Virus record (IMG/VR): IMGVR_UViG_3300037093_000008
Location: 1-22,056 of that record
Strand: one strand, 5' to 3'
Length of the DNA: 22,056 bases
Origin: a virus
Shown: piece by piece, positions 14,824 through 22,056 of the stretch
Layout: the number at the start of each line of letters is the position of its first letter
How positions within the stretch are numbered: position 1 is the first letter of the stretch
Position numbers and translations under genes: made by a program
Notes under the pieces: generated by a model
The model's database searches: none
What the model was told of the DNA's origin: nothing
What the model saw: the letters and a program-made list of their open reading frames with translations, nothing else

Positions 14824-16076
14824 TGGACTTTACCACCAATACGGTCTGCGTAGTAGATAACGGCATCTTTGCTGAGGTAGCGCGATCACTCAGCAAACGA
14901 TTTGGTAAGGTCTACTATACCTCCCCTTGGGTAGCTGACTTCCCTTCATCCTACAAGACTGAGCTAGGTGAGGGCTTCCCTGACTTTGAACGTGTAGATG
15001 ATATATGGGACATTATAGATGATGTTGACCTGTTTGTGTTTACTGATCTTCATCAAGGGACGTTGCAAGAATATCTGGCGTCGAAGGGTAAAAGGGTATT
15101 TGGGTCGCGTAATGCGGATGAGCTAGAGTGCTACCGTACTGATGCTAAGGAGCACTTTGCTGGGCTGAGTATACCGCAAGCTCCCTATGTAGTTGTTACA
15201 GGAATGTCAGCACTCAGGAAGTACATCAAGAGCCGTGGCAACACTAAGCTCTGGATTAAGATTGATAAGACTCGTGGAGACACTGAGACATTCTCAGTTG
15301 AAGGTTATGACCTAGCTAAGAATCGGCTAGACTTTATGGAGGCTGAGTTTGGCCCCATAGCTGAACAACGTGATTTTGTAGTGGAAGATAACTTACCAGA
15401 CACGTTAGATATTGCTATAGATACTTATAGTATAGATGGTAAGTATCCAGCAATGGCTATGCTAGGTGTGGAGCAGAAAGATATGGGCTATGTGGGTGCA
15501 GTCAAGCCTTGGGCTGCTATGCCCCCAACCCTAGTTGACATCTATGAGAAGCTATCACCTACATTAGAGAGCTATCAGTATCGTAACTTGTTTGCTCTGG
15601 AGTCTAGGGTAGGTAAGGGTGGTCTCTGGCTAGCTGATCCATGCTGTAGGTTTGGTTCCCCTGTGTCTGAGCTAGAGCTAGACCTAATCACCAACCTACC
15701 TGAGATTATGTGGGAAGGGGCTAACGGGATGCTTGTTGAGCCTATCTACAAAGCTAAGTATGGCTGTGAAGTTCTCATCAAAAGCCAATGGTCTCCTGAG
15801 AAGCCTATGCTCATAGAGTTCCCAGCAGAGTATCGTAACCAAGTCAAGTTACGCTACGCTGCACAGTTCGGTAATGAGACATGGATACTTCCACAGAACT
15901 CTGGTGAAGAGGTAGGTGCTGTTGTGGCTTACGGATCGAGTCTTGAAGATTGTATGGAGGAGGTTAGTGAGATTGGTAAGCAAATCAAGGGCACACAACT
16001 AACAGTTACTACAGGTAGCATGGATGATCTTAAAGAGAACTTAAAGGACTTGGCATCATGGGGCATAGATTTTTAG
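14823..16076 (+). CDS. ATP-grasp-like ligase (PurD-like architecture), 417 aa
   Basis: Start 14823 is chosen because GGAG lies about 8 bases upstream and the TAATG overlap couples it to the previous gene; an upstream in-frame ATG at 14787 lacks such a site. Residues 1-100 look like a Rossmann-type pre-ATP-grasp domain (TVCVVDNGIFAEVARSLSKR ... DDVDLFVFTD), then 'kRVFGSRNADELECYRTDAK' as in PurD-like ligases before the ATP-grasp fold. KLWIKIDKTRGDTETF (about 142-157) could be the nucleotide-lysine strand and Gly loop. FVVEDNLPD (about 184-192) could be the hinge. ALESRVGKGGLWLADPCCRF (about 258-277) could be the Mg-binding strand. The substrate is unknown. Its place beside virion genes suggests modification of a virion or host surface component by amide-bond formation; this is inference. 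Confidence 0.58.
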   Translation: MDFTTNTVCVVDNGIFAEVARSLSKRFGKVYYTSPWVADFPSSYKTELGEGFPDFERVDDIWDIIDDVDLFVFTDLHQGTLQEYLASKGKRVFGSRNADELECYRTDAKEHFAGLSIPQAPYVVVTGMSALRKYIKSRGNTKLWIKIDKTRGDTETFSVEGYDLAKNRLDFMEAEFGPIAEQRDFVVEDNLPDTLDIAIDTYSIDGKYPAMAMLGVEQKDMGYVGAVKPWAAMPPTLVDIYEKLSPTLESYQYRNLFALESRVGKGGLWLADPCCRFGSPVSELELDLITNLPEIMWEGANGMLVEPIYKAKYGCEVLIKSQWSPEKPMLIEFPAEYRNQVKLRYAAQFGNETWILPQNSGEEVGAVVAYGSSLEDCMEEVSEIGKQIKGTQLTVTTGSMDDLKENLKDLASWGIDF

Positions 16077-16087
16077 GAGGGATAATG
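16075..16087 (+). promoter_or_regulatory. Strong ribosome site deciding the tailspike start
   Basis: AGGAGG (16075-16080) overlaps the TAG stop of the ATP-grasp gene and lies 4 bases before ATG 16085. The in-frame ATG at 16058 lies inside the upstream gene without such a site and would put extra residues before a good signal peptide. So 16085 is the start. Confidence 0.8.
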
Positions 16088-18802
16088 AAACGTCTATCAA
16101 CGGTACTGCTATTCATTGCTCTGTGGGCCATGCCCTCATGGGCAGCGAGTAACGTAATCACAACCAGTGGCACTACCTGTGTACTAGAAGCTAGTTGTCT
16201 TATAGTCAATCTTCCCGAAGATAAGGGTGGTGCCACTTTAACACTCTCAGGTACATGGACAGGAACCATCTCATTTGAGGCTACAGGCGATGGTGGAGCT
16301 ACTTGGGTAGCTGTAAACGTCACCCCCTTAGCCTCCACAACCGCTGTCACCTCTGCTACAGCTAATGGTACTTGGCAGGTCAATGCTGCTGGATTTACAG
16401 GGCTACGTATGCGGGCCTCAGCAACCATGTCTGGTTCAGCTACAGCTACTATCACACCTTCAGCAGCCTCCGCAAGGAGCGGGGGCGGTGGGGGTGGGAG
16501 TGGTGGAGGAATCACCAACTCTGCTGGAGCTAACGTTGTGATGAAGTCAGACGGCACTAACGCCGTAGCTTCTTCTATCACCGACAGTGGTACAACGGTT
16601 TCAACTGCCGAGCCGATTACTGCTCCAATATGGGACAATGGCGGAGCGGTCTACAACGCGATGGCCAATGGCTTTGCGTGCGACGATTCGACGGACGACA
16701 CCAGCGCATTCAATACCCTGCTAGGTGTTCTTTATACCAACGGAGGCGGGACAATCCAGTTCCCCCCCGGAAAATTTTGCCTAATCTCTGGGCAGGTAGT
16801 CTTTCCGAAGAACGCAACTACTCCATGGAGTTCCCCTCCTTATAGGATTACGGGCCAAGTTAATACCTTCACCATGACTGATGCTCATGGCTCTATTATC
16901 GGTGGGGGCGGATTGGATTTGCAATATGCCAGTGGCCCGAAGATGGTTTCAGAGGGTGGCGGTGTATTAGAAATTGACCATCTGACACTCAAAGATACCA
17001 GCACCGATTGTCAGCCTTTCTTGCAAACTACCTTGACAGACGTGCAGATTCACAACAACACATTCCTCGGGACTCACATTACAACTACAGCCTGCAACGA
17101 TGCCATTATTCTAGGGGGAACAAACGATCTACCGACGCCGTTAAATGGGTCTATCAATGATCGCTTCCAGGGCTATGGAACAGTAATTCGTGACAACGCC
17201 TTCGAGAAGATTAGAACCGCCATGAAGTTGCAGCGCACCGGAAACGGCGTGCAGTTCCTTAACAACATCATCTCATTCCAGAGCGGCGGGGGAGTAGCTA
17301 ATGCTATTGAACTTGACGGCGGAACCGGAATGGAGGATTCCGGCAACCAAGTTTCGGGTAATGTAATCGAGCTGACTGGCTACACTGGCGGCTGCGGCAT
17401 CAGCATGTCATACGCCCGATGGAATACGTTTGTGAATAACAGTTTTTGGGATGCATTAGGTACGGCCTATGCCTTCTGTACCGATGGCACGGCGGTTCCG
17501 GGGAGCGTCATTATCGGCAACATGGGTTGTTCTGGCATCTACTGTACACCGTTCAACGCAAGTTACGACCAGAGCCTTGATACCCAGATCATGGCTGATG
17601 GTGGGAACCTCTTCCCGAACACAGTAGGGTTGGCGATTGGAAATGACAACCTGTACCAAGGAAGCGATTATGAATTAGAGCTAAAGAACGGGACGAACTC
17701 GATGAAGATGACGATCTTCACCTCATCCGATGGGATTGTCAACAATTACGGGAGCAATTACGCTGGCTTGTCTTTGCAGAGCAACTATACTGGAGCGTCT
17801 CCTGGGATAACTACGATTGGGTCAGGAACTGGCGGCTCTCCTGATTTGTGGATTGTTCCAAAGAGCGGGTACGTTAAATACAGTACCAGCTTTTACGAGC
17901 AGGTGACGACAGGGAACACAACCAGTGGCGGCACGTCGTCCTACGCAACCCACAACTCCACGGGGCTAGCAACCAATACCCTGTACGGCGGTGTAACCTC
18001 TACCGGCCCGACGAACTATGCGAATGACACTACCCCGGCAGCGCTGACCGCAGGAACTCCCACGTCGGGCGGAAGCTGCACAGCAGGCACCCACAGTTGG
18101 GTGGTAACATTCATAACCGCTTTTGGTGAATCACTCCCAAGCGCAAAGTCGGCGGTTCAGACTTGCGGTGTAGCTGCTACCGTGCCCCTGAGTGTAATTC
18201 CCGTTGGGCCAGTAGGGACTACGGGCCGCAATATCTACGCCACCAAGACTGGAGACACGGGCAGTTATTATCTAGGCTGTGCTTCTGCCCCCTGCATCTC
18301 TAACAATACGACGACCACGTTCAGCTTCACGCTTGCCGACGCATCTCTGGGTGCAACTGCTCCCGCAGCTAACACAACAGCGGGTGGTAATGTTCAAGTT
18401 GCTGGAACTACCAAACAGATCATCGGGGGAACGAAGAACCTTACTAGCGCGGCTGCGAGCACGATTCTAAGCATCCCTCTTGCTACGCTGCAAACCACTG
18501 GCGGTCAGGTAGAGTACACGATCCAAGCCAGCGGTGGAACAAACCAATGTGCTCTGAGTGGTACGCTGAACTTCGCTGGCGAGAACTCGGCTAGCGTTTT
18601 CGTAGTGAGTCCGACAACCGGGGCAGGGCTAAACGAAGCGACGACCTGCACGTCAGGTTCTACCCTTACCGACTCGTGGGCACTGACTGCGGCCAATCCG
18701 ACTCTCTTGCAGGTGACGCCAACAACTAGCATGACGGCTACGAGTTTTACCATCATCTACAACGTGCAGTACCAGGGCAACACGCAGCCGACTCGGTTCT
18801 GA
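16085..18802 (+). CDS. Tailspike with signal peptide and pectate-lyase-type beta-helix, 905 aa
   Basis: The N-terminus is a typical Sec signal peptide: MKR, a hydrophobic core (TVLLFIALWAM) and P-S-W-A before ASN at about residue 21. Residues about 22-130 form a beta domain with a Ser/Thr-rich pattern. A Gly/Ser linker occupies 133-143. From about 183, DNGG...NGFACDDSTDDTSAF and GGGTIQFPPGKF match the opening of pectate-lyase-3 family tailspikes, with the DDT motif and 'GGG.v.fPpG.y', followed by a right-handed beta-helix to about 500. After about 646 comes a 'SHSWVVTF.t.fGES.ps' type domain with TTGRNIYATKTGD, then a C-terminal beta cap. Sixteen cysteines occur, several in pairs (TTCVLEASC, CSGIYC, CASAPC). 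Base composition rises from about codon 185. Likely role: receptor binding or polysaccharide cleavage. Confidence 0.75.
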   Translation: MKRLSTVLLFIALWAMPSWAASNVITTSGTTCVLEASCLIVNLPEDKGGATLTLSGTWTGTISFEATGDGGATWVAVNVTPLASTTAVTSATANGTWQVNAAGFTGLRMRASATMSGSATATITPSAASARSGGGGGGSGGGITNSAGANVVMKSDGTNAVASSITDSGTTVSTAEPITAPIWDNGGAVYNAMANGFACDDSTDDTSAFNTLLGVLYTNGGGTIQFPPGKFCLISGQVVFPKNATTPWSSPPYRITGQVNTFTMTDAHGSIIGGGGLDLQYASGPKMVSEGGGVLEIDHLTLKDTSTDCQPFLQTTLTDVQIHNNTFLGTHITTTACNDAIILGGTNDLPTPLNGSINDRFQGYGTVIRDNAFEKIRTAMKLQRTGNGVQFLNNIISFQSGGGVANAIELDGGTGMEDSGNQVSGNVIELTGYTGGCGISMSYARWNTFVNNSFWDALGTAYAFCTDGTAVPGSVIIGNMGCSGIYCTPFNASYDQSLDTQIMADGGNLFPNTVGLAIGNDNLYQGSDYELELKNGTNSMKMTIFTSSDGIVNNYGSNYAGLSLQSNYTGASPGITTIGSGTGGSPDLWIVPKSGYVKYSTSFYEQVTTGNTTSGGTSSYATHNSTGLATNTLYGGVTSTGPTNYANDTTPAALTAGTPTSGGSCTAGTHSWVVTFITAFGESLPSAKSAVQTCGVAATVPLSVIPVGPVGTTGRNIYATKTGDTGSYYLGCASAPCISNNTTTTFSFTLADASLGATAPAANTTAGGNVQVAGTTKQIIGGTKNLTSAAASTILSIPLATLQTTGGQVEYTIQASGGTNQCALSGTLNFAGENSASVFVVSPTTGAGLNEATTCTSGSTLTDSWALTAANPTLLQVTPTTSMTATSFTIIYNVQYQGNTQPTRF
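16481..16509 (+). other. G-tract linker sequence, possible G-quadruplex
   Basis: The poly-Gly/Ser linker of the spike is encoded by a run with GGGGG, GGGGG and GGG plus several GG pairs within 29 bases on the coding strand. It lies between the phage-like N-terminal domain and the G+C-richer spike body. It could fold as a quadruplex or simply be a repeat prone to recombination and length change. Confidence 0.4.
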
Positions 18803-20619
18803 TGAACTGGAGCACAGGCAGGAATATGAAAAGACTACTCACAATCTTTGCTCTGATGTTGGCAGTTAGCGCTGCCGTGGCTCAAATGCCGTATCCTACT
18901 CCGCCCAGTTTGTTCATCGACACGACGTGGAACCCGCCGGCGGGAGGCACGACTTGGACACCGCACAATGCGACCGACTTCCAGACTGCCCTTACCAACT
19001 CGTCCCCTGGCGACACGATCGTGCTGGACATGGAAGGAACTACTACCTATTCTGGAAACTTTACGCTGCCAGCGAAGACCAATCTGGGCAACCTTTGGAT
19101 TTACATTGAGAGTGCAGGGTTGGCTTCCTTGCCGCCTCCGGGGACGCGCACTGATCCGTCTTATGCACCCTACATGGCGAAGGTGGTTAGTCCCAACAGT
19201 CTTCCCGCTATTGCGCCCGCACAGGGATCAAACCATTGGCGGCTAGTTGGATTGGAGGTTACCAGCACGTCTACGCAGGGAGGTAACCCATCCCAAAATC
19301 CTCCAATGAACCCTTATACCTATTTTCTGATTGGACAGGAGGACGGAGGCGAGAGTTGTTTTACCTCGGGCTGCCTGCCGGATTCGATCACCGTAGACCG
19401 CGATTACATACACGGCTCTGATACCCAGGACGTGCGGGAAGGCGTGCAGTGCAACATAACCAACTGCGCCGTGATCGACAGTTACATCTCCGACATCCAT
19501 CAAAGCAACAGCGACTCTCAAGCTATAGCATCGTTCTGGACTCCTGGGCCGATTAAGGTTGTTGATAACTATCTGTCAGCATCCACCGAAGATTTGATGT
19601 TCGGCGGTTCTGGTGGGTACACCAATCCCTATGTAGCTTCGGACATTGAGATTCGCAATAATCACATGTTCAAGCCTTTGGCATGGGACGCCTGCCTTAT
19701 TACGCTGGCTCCTGGCTACATACAACCTAATGGAGTGCCGTGTCCTCCAACGACTTCTCCCGGTTACAAGTGGCTGGAGAAGAACAATTTGGAGTTCAAG
19801 AGCGCGAGGCGGGTCATCGTTACCGGCAACACGCTAGAGAATAACTGGCTAGGCTCCTCTGGACAATATGCCCAGCTTCTGTTCGAGATTCGTACTACCC
19901 AAAGCGGGAACCTCGCCGTAGTGGATGACATCGAGGTAACTGGAAATATCATCAAGCACGGTGATCGCGGCTTCAACACTCTAGCCGAGGATTACGCTTG
20001 TAACCCGGCCTCTGGCTACCCCAACTGTACTACGCCCGGAGAATCGAAGCGGGTCTGGATACACAATAATCTCTTCTTGCTTAACCCAAATCCGGATGAC
20101 ACGCACCACGTAATGATGCTGATATGGGGTGGGGAACTCAGCCCCATGGTTCTAAATGGGCTGACCGACTGGATCGTTCAGCACAACACCGGCCTGATGC
20201 TGGATGGCTCTAATCCAGACAACTATGATTGGACAGCCCCGGGATGTTCCTCTATACCAAACACGGGCGGCAACATCTGGATTCTTGATAACGTAATTGG
20301 TCGGCAGGTCAGTGGCCAATGTGGTATGACAGGCCTTACCGGGCTTAATATCTACATGCCTAACCCGTCGCCACTGGCACCCCGCTTTCTCGGGAACGTG
20401 ATGTTTGCACCTAGCGGCGACACGATATATTCATGGCCCCCGCAGAACGACGTGCCAACAGCTTGGACGTTCGATTCTAATAATGTGTTGGTAACGCCCA
20501 ACTGGTCGGCTTACACGTCGGATGGAGTGCAGGCGGGGTGGAACGGGGGCACGCCCAGCTCGTTTGTGGGGAGTCTGACAATGAGCGGATATACATTTAG
20601 TGGTTTTCAGGTACAATAG
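16640..20619. other. Compositionally distinct island (spike body and second beta-helix gene)
   Basis: Sampled 60-base lines inside give about 50-67% G+C (16681, 17281, 18541, 19921, 20521), against about 40-42% just outside (15241, 20701). Codons shift from A/T-ending (gta, cta, agt) to G/C-ending (gcg, acg, gac). The left edge is gradual near 16560-16640, inside the spike gene. The right edge is sharp, at the stop codon 20617-20619. This suggests a horizontally acquired segment. Confidence 0.65.
18826..20619 (+). CDS. Secreted-type right-handed parallel beta-helix protein, 597 aa
   Basis: Start 18826 gives a clean signal peptide (MKRLL, core TIFALMLAVSAA, then A-V-A before QMPYP). An ATG at 18802, overlapping the previous stop as TGATG, would add 8 residues and cannot be excluded. 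Residues about 50-150 carry GDTIVLDMEGTTTYSGNFTLP, then WIYIESAG and a 'hwRLVGLEVT' strand. Repeated beta-helix turns follow (VDRDYIHG, VIDSYISDIH, VVDNYLSAS, IEIRNNHMFKP, VIVTGNTLENNW, IEVTGNIIKHGDRG, VWIHNNLFL). 'EFK.A.RV...GN.lENNW' is a block I associate with abundant acidobacterial proteins. Ten cysteines occur, mostly paired (CFTSGC, CNITNC). No tail-attachment domain is evident. It may be a second spike, a spike-associated depolymerase, or a secreted enzyme acquired from a host. Confidence 0.62.
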   Translation: MKRLLTIFALMLAVSAAVAQMPYPTPPSLFIDTTWNPPAGGTTWTPHNATDFQTALTNSSPGDTIVLDMEGTTTYSGNFTLPAKTNLGNLWIYIESAGLASLPPPGTRTDPSYAPYMAKVVSPNSLPAIAPAQGSNHWRLVGLEVTSTSTQGGNPSQNPPMNPYTYFLIGQEDGGESCFTSGCLPDSITVDRDYIHGSDTQDVREGVQCNITNCAVIDSYISDIHQSNSDSQAIASFWTPGPIKVVDNYLSASTEDLMFGGSGGYTNPYVASDIEIRNNHMFKPLAWDACLITLAPGYIQPNGVPCPPTTSPGYKWLEKNNLEFKSARRVIVTGNTLENNWLGSSGQYAQLLFEIRTTQSGNLAVVDDIEVTGNIIKHGDRGFNTLAEDYACNPASGYPNCTTPGESKRVWIHNNLFLLNPNPDDTHHVMMLIWGGELSPMVLNGLTDWIVQHNTGLMLDGSNPDNYDWTAPGCSSIPNTGGNIWILDNVIGRQVSGQCGMTGLTGLNIYMPNPSPLAPRFLGNVMFAPSGDTIYSWPPQNDVPTAWTFDSNNVLVTPNWSAYTSDGVQAGWNGGTPSSFVGSLTMSGYTFSGFQVQ

Positions 20620-20629
20620 GAGGAATAAG

Positions 20630-20662
20630 ATGGCTGAACGTAGATTGGGTGAATGCGAATGA
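20630..20662 (+). CDS. Ten-codon leader ORF (MAERRLGECE)
   Basis: AGGAGG at 20618-20623, 6 bases before ATG 20630, is among the best ribosome sites in the window, yet the frame stops after 10 codons at TGA 20660-20662. That stop overlaps ATG 20659 of the membrane-protein gene (ATGA), which has no good site of its own. The mini-ORF could therefore load ribosomes for the next gene. Alternatively it is the stub of a gene cut when the adjacent segment was acquired. The peptide resembles the charged start of XhlA-type small proteins, but it is too short to judge. Confidence 0.45.
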   Translation: MAERRLGECE

Positions 20663-20964
20663 CAACAACTTCGTTTTGGGAGTTCGTTGCCCCTTATGTT
20701 GGAATGGTAATGCTACCTCTAGTAGCAGTCATCATTGCGTTCTTAAAGTTGACGCTTAATAAACTTGAGCATCTGTCTGTAAAGCTAGAGGGTGTTGATG
20801 CAACAACTAAGATAACTAGATCACAAACAGATGGAATCATTACCCATCTACAAGATACGATTACAAGGAAAGATAGTGAAGCAGAGCAGTTAGCACAGGT
20901 GACAGACTTGAAAACCCAGATTGCCGCAGCTAAGGCTAGTGATCGAGAGGAACCAAAGGTATGA
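20659..20964 (+). CDS. Small one-pass membrane protein with coiled coil, possible holin/XhlA-like, 101 aa
   Basis: An ATG at 20653 (MRM...) is the alternative start; 20659 is favoured by the ATGA overlap with the leader ORF. One hydrophobic segment, about residues 10-30 (VGMVMLPLVAVIIAFLKLTL), is followed by a charged helical region with a heptad-like pattern (LEHLSVKLEGVDATTKITRS ... LAQVTDLKTQIAAAK) and a charged end. One membrane span plus a cytoplasmic coiled coil recalls small phage lysis proteins (holin, XhlA-like) or membrane-anchored tail accessory proteins. No endolysin gene is seen nearby, so the lysis role is only a possibility. Composition returns to phage-typical A+T. It overlaps the next start by 4 bases. 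Confidence 0.55.
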   Translation: MTTTSFWEFVAPYVGMVMLPLVAVIIAFLKLTLNKLEHLSVKLEGVDATTKITRSQTDGIITHLQDTITRKDSEAEQLAQVTDLKTQIAAAKASDREEPKV

Positions 20965-22056
20965 AGCGAATCATGTTGTGGATATTGTTGTTGTGCTTAA
21001 CTGGCACAGCATGTGCTACTGTTAGCAATCTACCATACACAGTTACCTTTGCTTGCACAGGTGGGTATGGGCCATTTCCTTTTAGCTTTCCTATCAGTGA
21101 CCCTACTGCACTGACAGTTACGTTGAATGGCACGTTGCTACCACCCACTGCTTATACGGTTATCTCAGTCAACATGAACTATGCCAATGGTGGTAGTGTT
21201 ACGTTAGGCAGCCTGTATCCATGTACTCAGACACTTGTGTTGACTCGTGTTACACCAGTGACACAGAACATATCGTTCTATGACAACATGCCCATCCCAA
21301 TGAAAACCTTTGAGCGGAGCTTGGATAAGCTAACAGAGATACTGCAAGAGACTGGGAGCGGTAATGGTAGTGGGAATGTCACTGGCCCCAGCACGTCTAA
21401 CGATGGTGACTGTGCTGTGTACGATGGCATAACTGGTAAGCTGCTCAAAGATGTAGGGCCATGTCCTAGCAGCATGATCTATCCTGCAACGGGCATAGCA
21501 AACAGCAGTGGTACAGCCTGGGGAACGAGCTATAATGCATCTAATACAATCCCTTTTAACTTCCTAACTATGTCCTATGGCAATGTTGTAGGTTTATGGG
21601 CTGGTGGAGGTTGTACTGGTTATCTCTACAGCGATGGAACCTGTAGCACAAGCTCTGGTAGTACAGGATGGAACGCACTACTGTCAGGAACAAACACTAC
21701 AATGCTTGCTAAGTTAGCAGGTAGTGCTATAGTTGAGCCAGCACAGCTTACCTCTGGTGCTACGTGGGGATTGAATGAGGCTAATGTTTTTTGGGAGACT
21801 CAATACCCAAGTGACTCAACCACCCCTCCGGTAGCAACATATACGGCGTGTCAAACAACTACACAAAAGATTACGGCTTGCGCTGCCAACGACGCTGGTG
21901 ATGTAGTTGGGATTTGTGTAAACAGTTGTAGCTATCCTAACTTTCCACAAGTGGCACTTACAGGAAATGTAACCTATCTACAGTTTGATGCAACTCATGC
22001 GGTTGTGGCTGGTGACTGGGTAACAACCTCATCTATTAGTGGTTATGGTACAGACA
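20961..22056 (+). CDS. Tail fibre with signal peptide and T7 gp17-like N-terminal domain, 3' partial
   Basis: The frame is open from ATG 20961 to the window end (365 codons). Residues 1-19 form a signal peptide (MKRIM, core LWILLLCLTGT, A-C-A). Residues about 20-130 follow the T7 tail-fibre attachment domain pattern: YTVTFACTGGYGPFPFSFP, 'v.VtLnGt.L....ytv', 'vtLgs..pc..tLvLtRvTPvtQ.isF.dn.pip...fE.slDkLteilQE'. Then comes a Gly/Ser/Asn linker and 'GdcaVydg.tGKllKd.g', GTAWGTSY and later GVNSC-like turns frequent in phage fibre shafts. Ten cysteines are read in the mature part, in pairs such as CTGYLYSDGTC and CVNSC. The N-terminal domain should dock on the tail, which conflicts with the signal peptide unless export precedes docking or the peptide is not cleaved. 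Confidence 0.72.
   Translation, partial: MKRIMLWILLLCLTGTACATVSNLPYTVTFACTGGYGPFPFSFPISDPTALTVTLNGTLLPPTAYTVISVNMNYANGGSVTLGSLYPCTQTLVLTRVTPVTQNISFYDNMPIPMKTFERSLDKLTEILQETGSGNGSGNVTGPSTSNDGDCAVYDGITGKLLKDVGPCPSSMIYPATGIANSSGTAWGTSYNASNTIPFNFLTMSYGNVVGLWAGGGCTGYLYSDGTCSTSSGSTGWNALLSGTNTTMLAKLAGSAIVEPAQLTSGATWGLNEANVFWETQYPSDSTTPPVATYTACQTTTQKITACAANDAGDVVGICVNSCSYPNFPQVALTGNVTYLQFDATHAVVAGDWVTTSSISGYGTD

Noticed and set aside
16058-16084. Upstream in-frame start for the spike
   Set aside because: It lies inside the ATP-grasp gene without a ribosome site; AGGAGG and the signal peptide support 16085.
16030-16638. Long minus-strand reading frame (about 200 aa) opposite the spike N-terminus
   Set aside because: It is Val/Pro/Ala low-complexity, lacks a ribosome site and lies fully opposite a well-supported gene; it is the mirror of Thr/Ser/Gly-rich coding.
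20961-21020. Lipoprotein signal (lipobox) on the tail fibre
   Set aside because: The cysteine in LTGTAC is not preceded by a standard L-[AST]-[GA] box; an ordinary signal peptide with A-C-A cleavage fits better.
16085-22056. Diversity-generating retroelement (as in BPP-1) targeting the tail genes
   Set aside because: No reverse transcriptase gene, template repeat or adenine-biased variable repeat is evident in the window; one could lie outside.
1-22056. T7-type phage promoters, tRNA genes, CRISPR arrays, insertion sequences
   Set aside because: Scanned by eye on both strands; no repeated promoter consensus, cloverleaf, spaced repeats or inverted-repeat-bounded transposase was found.

Overview
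The window is a single block of rightward genes from a tailed, short-tailed (podovirus-type) bacteriophage. It covers the virion structure module, from the end of the portal gene to the middle of a tail fibre gene. Every credible gene lies on the + strand, most neighbours overlap by 1-4 bases or are a few bases apart, and I see no tRNA, integrase, polymerase or terminase. The terminase and the start of the portal should lie to the left, and the rest of the fibre to the right. Gene order and protein families recall the BPP-1/epsilon15/T7-like podoviruses.

Layout. 1-1975: portal C-terminus, a small orphan, a Bbp19-like protein, a beta-rich head-fibre-like protein, a small basic protein and an Ig-like protein. 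2034-4831: scaffold, major capsid protein and a Bbp16-like cement protein, followed by a 33-residue truncated paralogue of the cement N-terminus between two G/C-rich hairpins. 4832-8538: a C2H2 zinc-finger protein, the head-tail adaptor (T7 gp11/P22 gp4-like) and a large tail hub/nozzle protein with two E1-FCCH-like domains. 8545-14452: three cysteine-free internal (ejection) proteins analogous to T7 gp14, gp15 and gp16. 14449-16076: a tightly coupled pair, a HELAE-motif protein and an ATP-grasp-like ligase. 16085-22056: receptor-binding region with a pectate-lyase-type tailspike, a second parallel beta-helix protein, a small one-pass membrane protein and a T7-type tail fibre that runs off the window.

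The most unusual feature is that all three large receptor-binding-region proteins start with a textbook Sec signal peptide (MKR plus a hydrophobic core and an A-x-A-like cleavage site), and all three contain closely spaced cysteine pairs. The ejection proteins, about 1970 residues, contain no cysteine. This suggests the adhesins or depolymerases are exported and oxidised outside the cytoplasm, unlike the usual cytoplasmic assembly of phage tails.

Base composition is mosaic. Most genes are near 40-48% G+C. Bases 10848-11107 (N-terminus of the largest ejection protein) are near 65%, and about 16640-20619 (spike body and second beta-helix protein) is clearly richer, with different codon choice. 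The second beta-helix protein resembles, from memory, secreted parallel beta-helix proteins that are abundant in Acidobacteriota. I therefore suspect an acidobacterial (soil-type) host or gene donor. That host call is an inference and needs a database search.
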